A DNA stretch of 64,000 nt, from assembly GCA_035041965.1 (NCBI GenBank), contig JAPYMA010000078.1, forward strand, positions 94,814 through 158,813, in the 5' to 3' direction. Position numbers and translations under genes: made by a program. The notes beneath the pieces were generated by a model. That model did not search any database and had not been told where the DNA came from. It was given only the letters and a program-made list of their open reading frames with translations. This stretch comes from Anisakis pegreffii. Its lineage: Eukaryota > Nematoda > Chromadorea > Rhabditida > Anisakidae. Positions 1-11,800 of the stretch are shown piece by piece (positions within the stretch are counted from its first letter, which is position 1; each line of letters starts with the position of its first letter).

Positions 1-1533
1 GCGTGATGATGATGCCACAAAAAATGCCATCGATGCAGACAATTGGCTGCATACAGGTTCGACAGTGAAACATTCCAAGCATGCTCAAATTGATCATTAG
101 CATGCTCAAAGTGATCTGTCTGATTTCGGTCTTTTTGATCGCACGTACTAAATCAGACCTGCCTATCATAATCTAACAAAACTTGAAGATTGATCTAGTT
201 TTAATGTTGTGACGTCCAATCAGAATATGATGGAGTTAATATGATATGATTCAGGTGATTATGTGTATTACGACGATGAAGGATTTTACTATATTGTGGA
301 TCGAATCAAGGACTTGATCAAAGTAAACGGTCTTCAAGTTTCACCTTCCGAGATGGTGCATTTTACTACATCGATTGAGCCTTTACTCATTGTGATACAA
401 ATGCATATCATCAACTACTTTACGCAAATAAAATTATCACAAATTTTAGTGTTAGCCAAAAATTCTGTTATGATTGATTATTAAGGATGAAATTGTTTCA
501 CAGATGTGACATTCAGGAAGATGTATTGATGTCACATCCAAATATCAAAGATGCAGCAGTGACTGGTATCGCTGATGAACATTTCGGAGAGGTGAATATC
601 TTAGCATCATCATGCTAAAACACCATTTCAATGTCTTTCCAACCACGACATTCTATTCGTATGAAGTGTCGACCTTTCCCAGTGCCACTGATCTACCAGA
701 AGAAATGTTTATGGGTGATGTTATCGTTATTTCTTAAGGTACCAATGGCGTTTGTTGTGCTCAAAGATCGATCAGGTGTTAACTCTACACCAGCAGACAT
801 CGATAACTTTGTAAAAAGTAAGTATACGTTTCCATCACTTTTCATACATAGCGATCGAAGCATAAACTAGAGTCGGGTGATCTGATGAGTTTCGAATCTG
901 CTTATATTCTATCCCGGCTATTAAGAAATACCGACATAACTGGAAGATGTGATAGGAGGATAAAAGAGGATATCTGATCAGATATGAGAGATGAAAGTAA
1001 TGGTTCTGTGGTGTATTGGTGTGAACATCGTACTAACTAATTTAGTAGGACGAAGGTCGAATGTTCGATCCCACGCGGGTCCAATATCATTGTTGAATTA
1101 ACTTGTGAAGGTAACATCGTATGTGGAAAAACACGAGAGCTCATTTTTTATCTAAAAATTAGCTGACCGAATAGGAAATGGTGAGACTGCATAAAATGTT
1201 CGAATAATATTGCCGGCTATCTTCAGTGGATGTTTAGAAGACTTTTTTGCTGAGAATCCCTTTGCTGAGATACTCTAATTTCGTTCACATTCCATTCACC
1301 TTCACCTCCATCGTTTCCCGTATCAATCTTACACCGGTTTTTTCTTCAATACTGATTTGCATCATGATATTAACTTCTTCCCAATTTCAGATCAGGTTTC
1401 ATCACATAAACAATTGCGAGGCGGTGTTCATATTTGTGAGATTCTACCGAAAACACGAAGTGGTAAAACTCTTCGAAAAAATCTGAAGAACAATGAAATT
1501 AACTTGAACTCATTATTGAGTGAAATTGAGTGA
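1..1533 (+). CDS. Acyl-CoA synthetase / 4-coumarate-CoA ligase-like AMP-forming enzyme, 3' part
   Basis: C-terminal part of an ANL-superfamily enzyme that activates a carboxylic acid with ATP to an acyl-AMP and passes it to CoA. Exons that join in frame are 1-56, 255-355, 517-591, 739-817 and 1391-1533, with the TGA at 1531. The window starts inside the gene, so the AMP-binding signature lies upstream. Visible are the A7/A8 hinge region (NWLHTGDY, then VDRIKDLIKVNGLQVSPSEME), the small C-terminal domain (EDVLMSHP, DEHFGEVPMAFVVLK) and the A10 motif LPKTRSGK with the catalytic lysine. The chain ends in SEIE, so there is no peroxisomal SKL-type signal. The substrate cannot be read from this fragment; long-chain, coumarate-like and luciferase-like acyl-CoA ligases all share these motifs. 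Confidence 0.92.
1001..1083 (+). pseudogene. tRNA-like sequence (degenerate tRNA or tRNA-derived repeat)
   Basis: Within the last intron of the acyl-CoA synthetase lies an 83-base block with an A-box-like TGGTGTATTGG and a B-box-like GTTCGATCCC. It begins GGTTCTG and ends CGGGTCCA. The start resembles valine tRNAs (GGTTCCGTGGTGTAGTGG from general knowledge). The acceptor ends pair imperfectly, the T-arm does not fold normally, and the central hairpin (TACTAA/TTAGTA) leaves no proper anticodon loop. A working tRNA is therefore unlikely; a decayed tRNA or SINE head is the best reading. Confidence 0.4.
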
Positions 1534-3295
1534 ACTCATTATTCTTATGTTTGTGAATGACGAAAGTCAAAGTTATCGTGTATAATGTGTTAGTTAATCC
1601 ATATGAGGATCTAAAATTCTCTGAATGATGCTTATCCCAGGTGTTCAATTCCGCTTGACACATTCACCTGCAATTTCGTTTAATACAAAGTCCAGTTCAT
1701 CTCTGATAGTGAATAAATTATTCCTTTAACGATTTGAACGCGATTTCGGATTATTGGATGAATCTTCAGCTGGCTTGTTGTCTTATCATATCACGTATAA
1801 TGTCGCAAAACTTACAATGTGTTATTGAAATAAACAAGTGAAAACGACAAAGTCCTAGTGATGGGTTGTTCTTTATTTATTACGAACAATTTAGGAGAAT
1901 TTTTTTCGTGAAATTTTATTGTTTTTGTATTGTGGTTTTGCCATCAGTGGACTGGTGATCTTTATATCAATTGCTCGAATATTAATGATAATAGATCAGA
2001 GGAGAACAGTTGACTGGATAGAGTGTGATTTAATGCTCGAGTTTGATGACATAAGTTGAAAAGTCTAAATATTCGCTCGTAAATTAATCAGTCAAGGATC
2101 GTAAGAAGTGAACTCTTAACATCTCGTTTCAATTCAGTTCGAATCAGCTTCAATTATTCTAAGTGGTGCGTTGCTGCATTTTGTCATGTTGAAAATGCAA
2201 GCTTTAAACTCAGTAAACTGACTGCATCAGTACTCTCGGATTAAACTGCTTATACCAATAAACACCTCACTCTTAGCGTCCTTTTAGTGCTTTCATCCTA
2301 CATTACAGCAATCACGTTCTCCTCACCAGTTAAACGTGGATTTTGCAATAGTGTTCGTTGTTTCTCTCATGTTCTTCGTCTGGACGATTCAGTAATACAC
2401 TTGGTTTTATAGAATTTACAAACTGATGTAAATCATGACAGATATATTGACTAAACTTCTGCTTTATTTTAGTTTACATACTGTCGAGAGCTGTTTGATG
2501 TTACCCACATTGTTGTTCATAATGCTCTTCCAGTCCTTATTAATTTTCCAATCTTACCTTTTGACTCGAGAAAATCTTGTATCTATTGACAGATCTTACC
2601 TATATTAGATAGAAAAAGTTTGATAATGCGTTGTGAGGACAGGGAGGGATGATGGTATCTATCAAACAAACAGCAGGTATCGCTAAGAGAGGATGATGAC
2701 CCTTGAGCACGCAAACAATCAACATTTACATACTTGTTACTCTCGAATGACCATTAATAATAAAGCCAGAACGAAGATGATCTGACCCCATCGCACATGC
2801 AAACTACTCAAATTCTTTTCTCTTCCTCATCATCAATTCTTTTTCTTCATTCCGTAGTCTAGGTCGCTTTATTAGATATTGTCATTGAACGGTGTTACTT
2901 CCCTTTGTTATTTTAATGTCGTTCAATTAGTCGGTGGATTATTTGTGTTATTTGAATGGTGTATTCAATAGAATCGATCCAGCTCTGTCTGATACAATAC
3001 ACTGCATTGTTGTTGTTGATTCTTAAATTTGGATGAATTGATGATATCGCTTGCAAGATTACGTCAATGTTTCATTCATGGTGAGGAAATATTCAAAACC
3101 CAATCGCAATTTCGGATGAATCTGATAAGGATCCATCAAAAATCAATGAGGAGTTGATCAGTCGATCAATTTTCATGAGAACTGAGTGATCTGCAAGGGA
3201 GAAATAACGATTGTCACATTGTTGCGGAATGTTTTATGTGTATTTATTTTTGTTCGCTATAAAATTCAACTTGAGTTTAGCTATCTGCAGATGTG
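1534..3295. other. Intergenic; no gene recognised
   Basis: AT-rich spacer between the acyl-CoA synthetase and par-6. Apart from the poly(A) signals near 1.7-1.8 kb, I see no convincing exon, repeat or RNA gene. Confidence 0.5.
1712..1717 (+). promoter_or_regulatory. Poly(A) signal AATAAA
   Basis: Canonical AATAAA 179 bases after the stop of the acyl-CoA synthetase. A second AATAAA follows about 110 bases later. Either could end this transcript. Confidence 0.45.
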
Positions 3296-6088
3296 ATGGG
3301 ACCTGGAAATGAAGAATATGTTCATGGCTTGTACTATCCGCCGTCATGTTCACTGAAATCGTACCGCTTGTTAAGTACTTCTTCACTGAATCGAATTTTT
3401 GCCGTTGAGCCATGTCTGCTTGAAGTATGTTTTAGCTTAAGTCTGAACTGTACGTTACCATTAAATACTAGTGCTGCTGCTGTTGCTGACCAGCAGTCAT
3501 GAGTAGTATATTGGTGCATGAACAGCTCTTAGTTACTTCTTTGATTTGCTCATGCTGAGTGTTACGCACATGACAGTTAAGATAATACTGCGAGTGGAGG
3601 TGATCAAATATGATCGTTTCAATGGTCCTTCTCAGAGCATTATCTTACAATAAACCTCTACTTTCACCAATTTCAGGAATTTGTAATTCCAGTGAAATCG
3701 AAATTCGGTGTCGATATACGTCGAATTGGTTTGCATTTGGGCGCTGGTCGTCCTCTACCATCGTTTAATGATTTTTATTCGTTACTGTGTAACTTGCATC
3801 ACCTAAGTGATGTTATCGGTTGCGGTCTATCGATCAGCTATGCTTCATCTGAAGGTGATCGCTTGCCGATATCAAATGATCAGGTACCATAACTCACTCT
3901 ATCAAGTGATCAGCAACTAATCCGTATCAGCTGTTTCGTTCGCATTTATTTGCTCTTTATATCTCCTTGAATTTTCCCATTTCGAATAAGCGTCACAACT
4001 TCTTCATGAACTACCTATTTCGTGCTCTTAATAAAACACTCCTGAGAGAGATTTGTTACGAGTGATAATAATACTTTTCCGTCATTCTAGTTTCCATTTC
4101 CTATCATCAGTACTGCAGTCTTCCGTTTTCAGTGCAACATTGCTGTGACTCTCCATCTTCGATTCATAACTGAACTAAGAATATTAACAAGAATGGTTCT
4201 GAGACAACTTGTTATAAAGGTTAATAAATCTTTGTTGCAATTGCAGAACCTAAGGAAAGCTCTTGAAGAAAAACCGAAAATATTACGATTGACTCTGCAA
4301 AAGAAAGGTGAATCACTGGAGGAGCAATACGGTTACGGTGTACCAATTATAAATTATATGAGGAAGAAAAAACGCATTTCCATATCGAATCCGCAAGATT
4401 TCAGACGGGTAAGTGAAAAGAACTCACGTAAAGATAAATAATTTAATCTTCTGCACTTTTCACATATTCCACAACAAAACATACTTTCAGTGAATTTTTT
4501 TCGGAAAATGGAGGAGTTTCTAAATTTTCGAAAATGATCAATTTTTGATGAATATTTGATGTCCAAATTTTTGAAACTGTATGTTTTTGTTGTATTTTTA
4601 CGGTGTTGGTTCCTCAGAAGTTACATAGAAACCTTCAAAATTATTTAGTTCCTAGATTCGGAGCAAAAAGCATCGATAAATTTGTGTTTGCGTTGGAACA
4701 AGAATTTTAGATGGTTTGTTGCATAAATTATCCACTCGCTCAATAGATCACTTGTCGTGTAATGTGAATGCAATTTGTTGATCTCAAGTCAGTCAGCAAT
4801 AACGTATTTTGTAGGTATCATCAATAGTTGATGTTGACATACTACCGCAAGGGTATCGGCGAGTGAAGCTTTGCAAATATTATACCAACAAACCACTTGG
4901 ATTTTACATTCGCAATGGTCATTCAGATTTGTTATCCAATTAAAAGAGCTATGAGTTTTATACACTAGAATAGTGGTGCTTCGACTTAAATCCAGGCAAT
5001 ATTGCACTCAAATGATATATCAAATATTAAGTAGCACGTCCAGTAATTTTCATCAATGAGGCTGAAGTCCATCATTTTCCTAGATTCGGAAACTAGTGCT
5101 GAGCAAAAAGCATCCTTATGTGTTTGCGTTGGAACAAGAATTTTAGATCGTTTTTTCCAAAAAAATGATCGTAAAATGGAAAACGAATGTCACTTTCGTT
5201 ATCTGCGCAAAGGACTGTAATAGAAACCGAAATCCGTTTCATAATGAAAATTGTTTGTTAGACAGTGTGATTATTGTGATATGCTGGGTAATTTAAATGA
5301 GTTGAATTGATAATTCTTCCTTTAGGCAATAAGTAGTTTCTGTGCAGGGATGCCAAAATGATTTTGTCATGTTTGCGATGTAAACTTCGATGATTTTCAC
5401 GTTAACATCCTTGTAAATCATTAGCACACTGCAAAGGTACATTGTGTGTATGCAGGTACGACACAGAGGTTAGCTCCGTGGGGCGTTGTAACGGTGAATG
5501 GAATATTTATAAGTCGATTACTACCAACTGGACTTGCCGCATCAACGAATTTACTGGCTGTGAATGACGAGATTATTGAAGTGAATGGGATTGAGGTCGG
5601 TTGAAGAAATCTCTTATAGTTTTTTATGTCGATTCCTATTTCTGTCGCGATTTATGAGCCATTCACACAGCCCCGAACACTTCATATCTAATCACAGCTC
5701 ATTTCTGTTCATGCATAAGGCATGTTATAGCTTGTATCAAGAAAAATTGACCCATTATCCTATTATAATGTTCCAATAATTGTTTTGATTTGACCTGTTC
5801 GTCTAAATCGAGATATTTGGATGCTATGTTTCATATATTGTGCATCTGAACACACAACGTATGGTTAAACAAATCACCCGTTCTCTTCATAAAACCTAAT
5901 AATCAAAATTGTAGGTTGCTGGCAAAACATTGGATCAGGTTACGGATATGATGATTGTTAACGCCTACAACTTAGTGTTAACAGTTAAGCCAGCTATCGA
6001 ACAGCACACATTGCGGTTCAGTCAACAACCGCCTTTATTGTCGCCACCAAATTATGAAAGTTTATCGATCCCCAAATCAACCGCTTAG
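3296..6088 (+). CDS. par-6: Cell-polarity protein PAR-6 (PB1, semi-CRIB, PDZ)
   Basis: Scaffold of the PAR-3/PAR-6/aPKC complex that binds CDC-42 and sets the anterior cortical domain and epithelial polarity. Exons are 3296-3424, 3677-3883, 4247-4408, 4815-4917, 5456-5595 and 5915-6088, giving 304 residues, close to the usual nematode length (about 300). A PB1 domain starts at residue ~48 (VKSKFG..IRR, with the lysine used to bind aPKC). The semi-CRIB is [22 protein letters not shown] domain follows with the carboxylate-binding loop PLGFYIRNG, then [14 protein letters not shown] and [21 protein letters not shown]. The ATG at 3296 follows a CTGCAG acceptor by five bases, suggesting trans-splicing. 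The tail after the PDZ is short (IPKSTA, stop); see the alternative exon at 6646. Confidence 0.96.
4651..4714 (+). repeat. Dispersed direct repeat, copy 1 (par-6 intron 3)
   Basis: Shares CCTAGATTCGG, GAGCAAAAAGCAT and TGTTTGCGTTGGAACAAGAA with the stretch at 5079-5152 in the next intron. Same orientation; unknown element. Confidence 0.7.
5079..5152 (+). repeat. Dispersed direct repeat, copy 2 (par-6 intron 4)
   Basis: Second copy of the unit at 4651-4714, with a short insertion after the first motif (AACTAGTGCT) and a small deletion before TGTTTGCG. Confidence 0.7.
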
Positions 6089-6645
6089 GTATCAGTCTTG
6101 TTTTATCGTTTACGTCTTATCTTAAGTAACACATTCCTCTTAATCACAGCACAACGTTCAGTCTTCACGATCATTATGTTGATTATTTCGAGCTCAAAAC
6201 GCCAACTAATGATGCAGTTAGAAGCGTGAACATTACGTCGTTAGGACTTGTTTTGACAAGCACCTTTCTATTCTGATCCATTCTGATCTCTATTTGAGGC
6301 TGTTAATCATTTGGATGAAACATAATTAGTGTGCTTATTCAACAAACTCTTAAAATTGTTACCAAACATTGATTTTGGACAGCGTGATTTCAAAATAGCA
6401 ATTTAGATTTGGCGAGCGGACACGTGACTATCGTGAGGAAGCCTCATACTGATTTTTTAACAGTTTTGGTTCCTTTGAATGATGCTCTTTCGAAATGTTT
6501 AATAAGCTCTGCACAATGCACGTAACAATTCGCGATCCAGTGACTTCAGTGAATGTTGTTTTCTTGGTCATTCCCTGTGGACATTATAAACGAATAATAA
6601 TTTCACGCTCACGCCTCGTACAATCATGGAATGCAAGTGATTTTC

Positions 6646-7002
6646 AGATCTCCATCTACACTGCACCCTTCTCCTTGTCATCCTCCTCGCGGGTTACCAT
6701 CATCGCCGACAAGTGCCGCCATTCGATCATTCTCACGTGAGAGTACATGGCGATTATCAGATAAGCTCCATCTATCCGTTCTTCGGTCGCCATTCTCGCG
6801 TTCATCAAACAACAAATTTGGTACTCATCTCCGAGCCAACAATAGCTCAACTCACACTCCCAATAATAACAATTATTCTAGCAGCAACGCTTTCGATATA
6901 AGCAAAAAGAACTACACCAACAACAGTACTCGACGTCCGATAAGTGTACATTTTGGTGCGATCTCACTACTTCAACCAAAATTTAAAATCACTGCATTCT
7001 GA
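6646..7002 (+). CDS. Possible alternative last exon of par-6 (uncertain)
   Basis: An acceptor TTTTCAG ends at 6645 and opens a 118-codon frame to a TGA at 7000. The peptide is rich in Ser, Pro and Asn (SPSTLHPSP, NNSSTHTPNNNN). If the last par-6 exon were cut at the GCG|GTTCAG donor, inside the codon for HTLR after the PDZ, the two-base remainder would join this exon in frame. PAR-6 tails in other animals are often Ser/Pro-rich. No transcript evidence is available and the frame could be chance. Confidence 0.25.
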   Translation, partial: RSPSTLHPSPCHPPRGLPSSPTSAAIRSFSRESTWRLSDKLHLSVLRSPFSRSSNNKFGTHLRANNSSTHTPNNNNYSSSNAFDISKKNYTNNSTRRPISVHFGAISLLQPKFKITAF

Positions 7003-7299
7003 TCTGCAAATGGTACTGTTATACCAGTTGCTAAGATACTAAACACCACAGTATGATCGCTTTTTTTGCCTTCCACTTTGGATGTTGCTAAATCTTTATC
7101 ATGACTGTTTGTCGTTTTTTACTAAAACTGATCAGTGCTCGTCGATTAAAAATGCTATCTGTAGCACAAATGTTCCTAATGTATCATAAAATCTTCCGTC
7201 CATGTATTTCATTCATACATATGGTATATTCTATGATTGAATCACAATGAATCTGGAATATATCAATGCGACTATGAAAGTGAAGAGCGATCTAGCCGG

Positions 7300-7304
<5 letters not shown>

Positions 7305-7333
<29 letters not shown>
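7305..7333. repeat. (CA)n microsatellite
   Basis: About 14 uninterrupted CA units in the spacer between par-6 and the neprilysin gene. Confidence 0.95.
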
Positions 7334-7335
<2 letters not shown>

Positions 7336-8862
7336 GAGCTCAATACGTGCAACTGGGAAATTATTTATATCAGGGAGTATTAATTTCATAGTATTTTAAT
7401 TATCACGCATACAATAAAATGAGTTGGTAGTAATATATTACGTGCAACTACGACACCATATTTTCTGCACAAACTACGTTGCAGTTAGATGGTGAAAAGC
7501 ACAACAACAAAGACATTTTACACCAATTACAATAAAAGAAACGCGAGGATTTACATTTCGAACGTTTCACGCGACTAAGAGTTACATTCAGAACTCAGAA
7601 GCTTCTCAGTTTTGACATCACACCTGTTCAGCTCAGATAATTTTCAAGTTCGCTTTTGCCCTCAAAGATCATTTACGTGTCTCTTATTAGATGAGCAATA
7701 AGCGAACCTCCTGAATCATAAGGAGTTTGGATAGTGCTTCTAAAACCGATCACATAGAAATGAGAACGCACCAAAGGAATAAACACGTCGGACTAACCAG
7801 CTATTGATAATGAAATCATAACGACCAAATATTGGTAATAAAACCAGTAAGATCAAGAGTACGATCGGAATACTATCTGTTGAAATGTTTGTAATAATAT
7901 TGGTGTATATATTCATTGGAATACAGTTTTTGAACTTTTAATAACACGCAACAATTCAGGAGAATATTCGTTGAAGAAAACGTCAAATAAAAAATTTTCA
8001 GCACTAATTTTTTCCAGCAAAAAAGAGTAAATGTTCGCAAACAATGTTTCAGCAAGAAACAATAATGAAAATGTCACGAGATAGAAATATTCACGTGCAT
8101 ATTCATGACTCTCGATAAGTAATACGAATATCAAAACATCAGTAGTAGTAAATGAATATCAAGACGGTATTAACAAAAACGAAATGAGACCATTTTGCAC
8201 AATTCCTCGTTCTGAAATATCCGATAATGTATAATAATCACAATAGTCGCTTGCATTCGGCTCTGATCTCTCCTCTCTTCGCTGACAATGAATGCGTCAT
8301 GAGAATGCTCTTTACGACAAATACCAGTTCGATTCATTTATTAACAGCTTGATAGAACCATTCGCACTTTTCACCTGCACTCATATTATGATTATCGGAT
8401 GGAGCACTGAAGTTGAACTGAAGCGCGATACAGTCACCATAGTGAACATGCTTTCATCAGATCAGTCATCGATGACAATCGAAACAAACTTTACGATCAA
8501 ATGGAACGAATTCTCATTGATTATTAACAGCGCTGAACACGTTCACTCCGTCTTTAACCACTCAAAAATTAATTCAGCAAACGTCAATTGGATTGATTGG
8601 ATTTGAAAGTTATATCCCATTTATGAGGATCACCAACGAGTGAAAAATACAATTTTGATTATCACAAAATCGGAATGATCATGACCAGCGATAAATGCAA
8701 CATGTTGAATGAGATGCAGTTGAAGTGTCAAGAAAGTTGATACAACTATCAATACGTGAATTAAACGTGTAATCAATCACCAATTCACTCAGTTAATCTT
8801 TGTATTCATTCATCGAAACGGCAGACATACAACATCAATAAACAAATTTTCAAAATGCCGAA

Positions 8863-11800
8863 CTACCAAACGGCACATTTTTGAACGGGATTCATCGGCG
8901 TTCCTGGTGCGCAATGGTATGCATCCGCGAATTCAATGCGATTTCTCAACGGCACTATTGCACGATATTTACTCGGTGCATGCACATCAGTCATTATCAA
9001 CTGCACATAATGCTTCGGTCTCACCAATGAGCACCAGTTCTGAAATATTCACAACTTTTTATTCGATACTGTCGGCTACAACTTGAAGGATCATGTTGTG
9101 ATAAACCGGTGATCTTTTGTTTATTGTTTACAGTTTCTTGTATGTCTGTCTATAGTGCTTTGCATATCATGTGTTCTCTCACCATCATTGGCAATTCGTA
9201 ACCATTGTTTCGTAATCAGCCAATCTCAATGACTATATAAGTAGCTCAGTGTAGTTATATCAGTTCCTCCGTATTAGTCAGTTAGTGTGTTGTTCGTGTA
9301 TCCAGTGTGGTTGTTGTTTATGAGCCATCATCGGCATCTCTCGTCACTCAACCATCTTCACTGTATTGAACCGTTATTATCGTCTTCATTTATTGTGTGG
9401 ATAAACTAAATTATTAATCGTCGCTTTCGCACTAGCAACACAGTCAACATCACAAACAGTCCCAATCAAAATCACCAATTGTGAAGCGACAGCTAACAAC
9501 ACAAGCAGTACCAACCAGCAACACGAACACAACTTAGAAGCGACAAACAACTTTAGACTGATTTGCCTTCTTGCAATGAACACAAAAAGTTGAAAGGGGC
9601 ATCTGAAATGCTTTAGCAAACGTAATTGACCTATTTTTATTTGCCGTAATGAAAGCAAAACAAAACTTACATTGGCATAAGCAAGGAAGAACATTTGTTC
9701 GCTGGTGAAATTTTGGAAACCAGGAAGTGATGCCTCAGTTGAGGTGGTATTTTTGATCCATGATTTGTAGGCCTGAAAAAAAAAGTTGTTCAACCCATTT
9801 GAACGACCGTCAGCTGGTTATAATAATGTAGGCCAAATCATGCTTGATGAATGAAATGGAAAACAATTTTGTCAATCTCAGTTGGCAATCAAGCGAAGTG
9901 CTGCATTTTCCTGCGCTGACCATGAGAGCCGTTTTAACACCACCGTTATCGGCGATATTTTCACCAACGGATAGTCGTCCATTGAGATGCACACCAACTT
10001 CCTCAACTTTCACCGCTTCGTACTGCTTGATAAAACATTCCGTTTTTTCATAAAATTTATTCGCCGTCTGCCCATCCCACCAATCGTTTAAATTGCCCAC
10101 TTTATCGTATCGCCCGCCTAAAATGCCGAGCATATTTGGAGAAAGCGGATGACACATATGCATTATTATCAACTTTGTGCAGAACCTTGATCATCAAATG
10201 CATGCGACACTTCATGACCAACAACAGCCCCAACCATTGCATAGGTTATGTAGTTTGGTACACCAACGGACATGAACGGGAACTGCATGATTCCAGCAGG
10301 AAAGACTATAATGAAAATACCATTAACAGTCGCTGATTTCTGCACACAGTTATCTTTTGTGATTCCCGAAGCTATGTTCATTCAATGCATCTCTTAATCA
10401 GTCTTTGCTCGCTCCATCAACTACATACTCTCACGCTAGTTCACCTCATTGTCATCACCATGTTTTCAATCATCTGTGTTGAAGATAACATAAATGCTAT
10501 CCGATAGCGATCCTAAAGTCTTAAAGCACATCCACAAACACTACTGTTATCCTCAGACTTGCAATTGAACGAACAAAACTTGCTGATGTTATGCAACATT
10601 TCTTCACCGAATCAAATTACAAACGCCAAGCACACTAACTCATTTCGTTCAAATTTGGTGCATAATATGCGTCCACTTGGGCTGGACTCTGAAACCAAAT
10701 TGAACGATCGACCGGCTTTTTCAATCTGACCAGTTCATCTGCGACACGTGCTAGCTTGATTCGTACGGTCAGCTGCAGCAATGGCTCTGAATCGGTTGGT
10801 TCTTCCTCAAAAAAAAAATTTCGGTTAGATTCTGGATCGAGAATGGTTTCGGACGGCAAAGTTATGTCTCAAAAAGAAACCATCGAATTATTTGCGACGA
10901 ATGCATAGCAATTTTTCTTATTTCTCAATGCAAAATCTCATCCAGATTACCCCTCAAATGACACTACGCGTATCGTCGTCCCAAATCGTAAAATACGGTT
11001 ATTTATTGTGACGGAAACAATACTATCATTAAAACGTACACCGCCCCAATTCTGGTTCATCCATGTTTCGTTGAATATGTATGACGGAAATCCACTTTTA
11101 TATTCGATACACTTTGCTTTTTCAATCGCTCTCTTTTTTGTCATGTCATCCATCCAATCGACACTGTGCAACTGTGAAATAAGTTCATTTTTGAAGTACG
11201 TTGTCAGCTCGGTCATCTGAAAATGAAATTTACAACAAATATTCATATGCCAACATGCGTTTACATTCAAATAACAGTAAAAAAGTGATCATTTGCTTTC
11301 ATAGGCAGATTCAAAATGAGTATTTAAGATGAAAATCAACCAGTTCTTATTTACTGACACTTCCTACTACTAGTATAATATAGATCAAAGCATAGTAAGA
11401 ATCACGAAAAAAGTAGCAGTGATGCTGCCGGGCTGTTCCCAATTCAAAAACAATCTACAAAGATACCGCGAATACCATCAAAATGCATTCGATAATATGA
11501 ACAAGAAAAACCTTTCGCATTGCACGCTCTTTATCGAAATAATGCTCAACATACAGTTTACCAACGGGCATATCCAACATCGCTAGCGAAAGAAACACAC
11601 AATCTTCCCATCTGAAATTTGTTATTTCGGATTCTAACGTAGACTTGATTCAGTGAATGGTAGCGCTTCATTTTGGTGAGTAGATGTGTCAAATCGAATG
11701 ATGATCTTGCTGAGGAGATGTGCTAATGCAGTAATTCTCAACCTTTCCTGCTCCGTGCATCCCCTTTAAGATGTCCTTGTACCCCCTCTTACACCACTTA

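Larger units (their letters stand above)
6089..8862. other. Convergent spacer between par-6 and the neprilysin gene
   Basis: Contains the possible alternative par-6 exon and the CA microsatellite. The rest is AT-rich, with several 60-104 codon frames lacking splice support or family resemblance. No other gene is supported. Confidence 0.5.

Noticed and set aside
8292..8606. 104-codon plus-strand frame
   Set aside because: No motifs, no splice partners, and overlaps the 3' flank of the neprilysin gene; probably chance.
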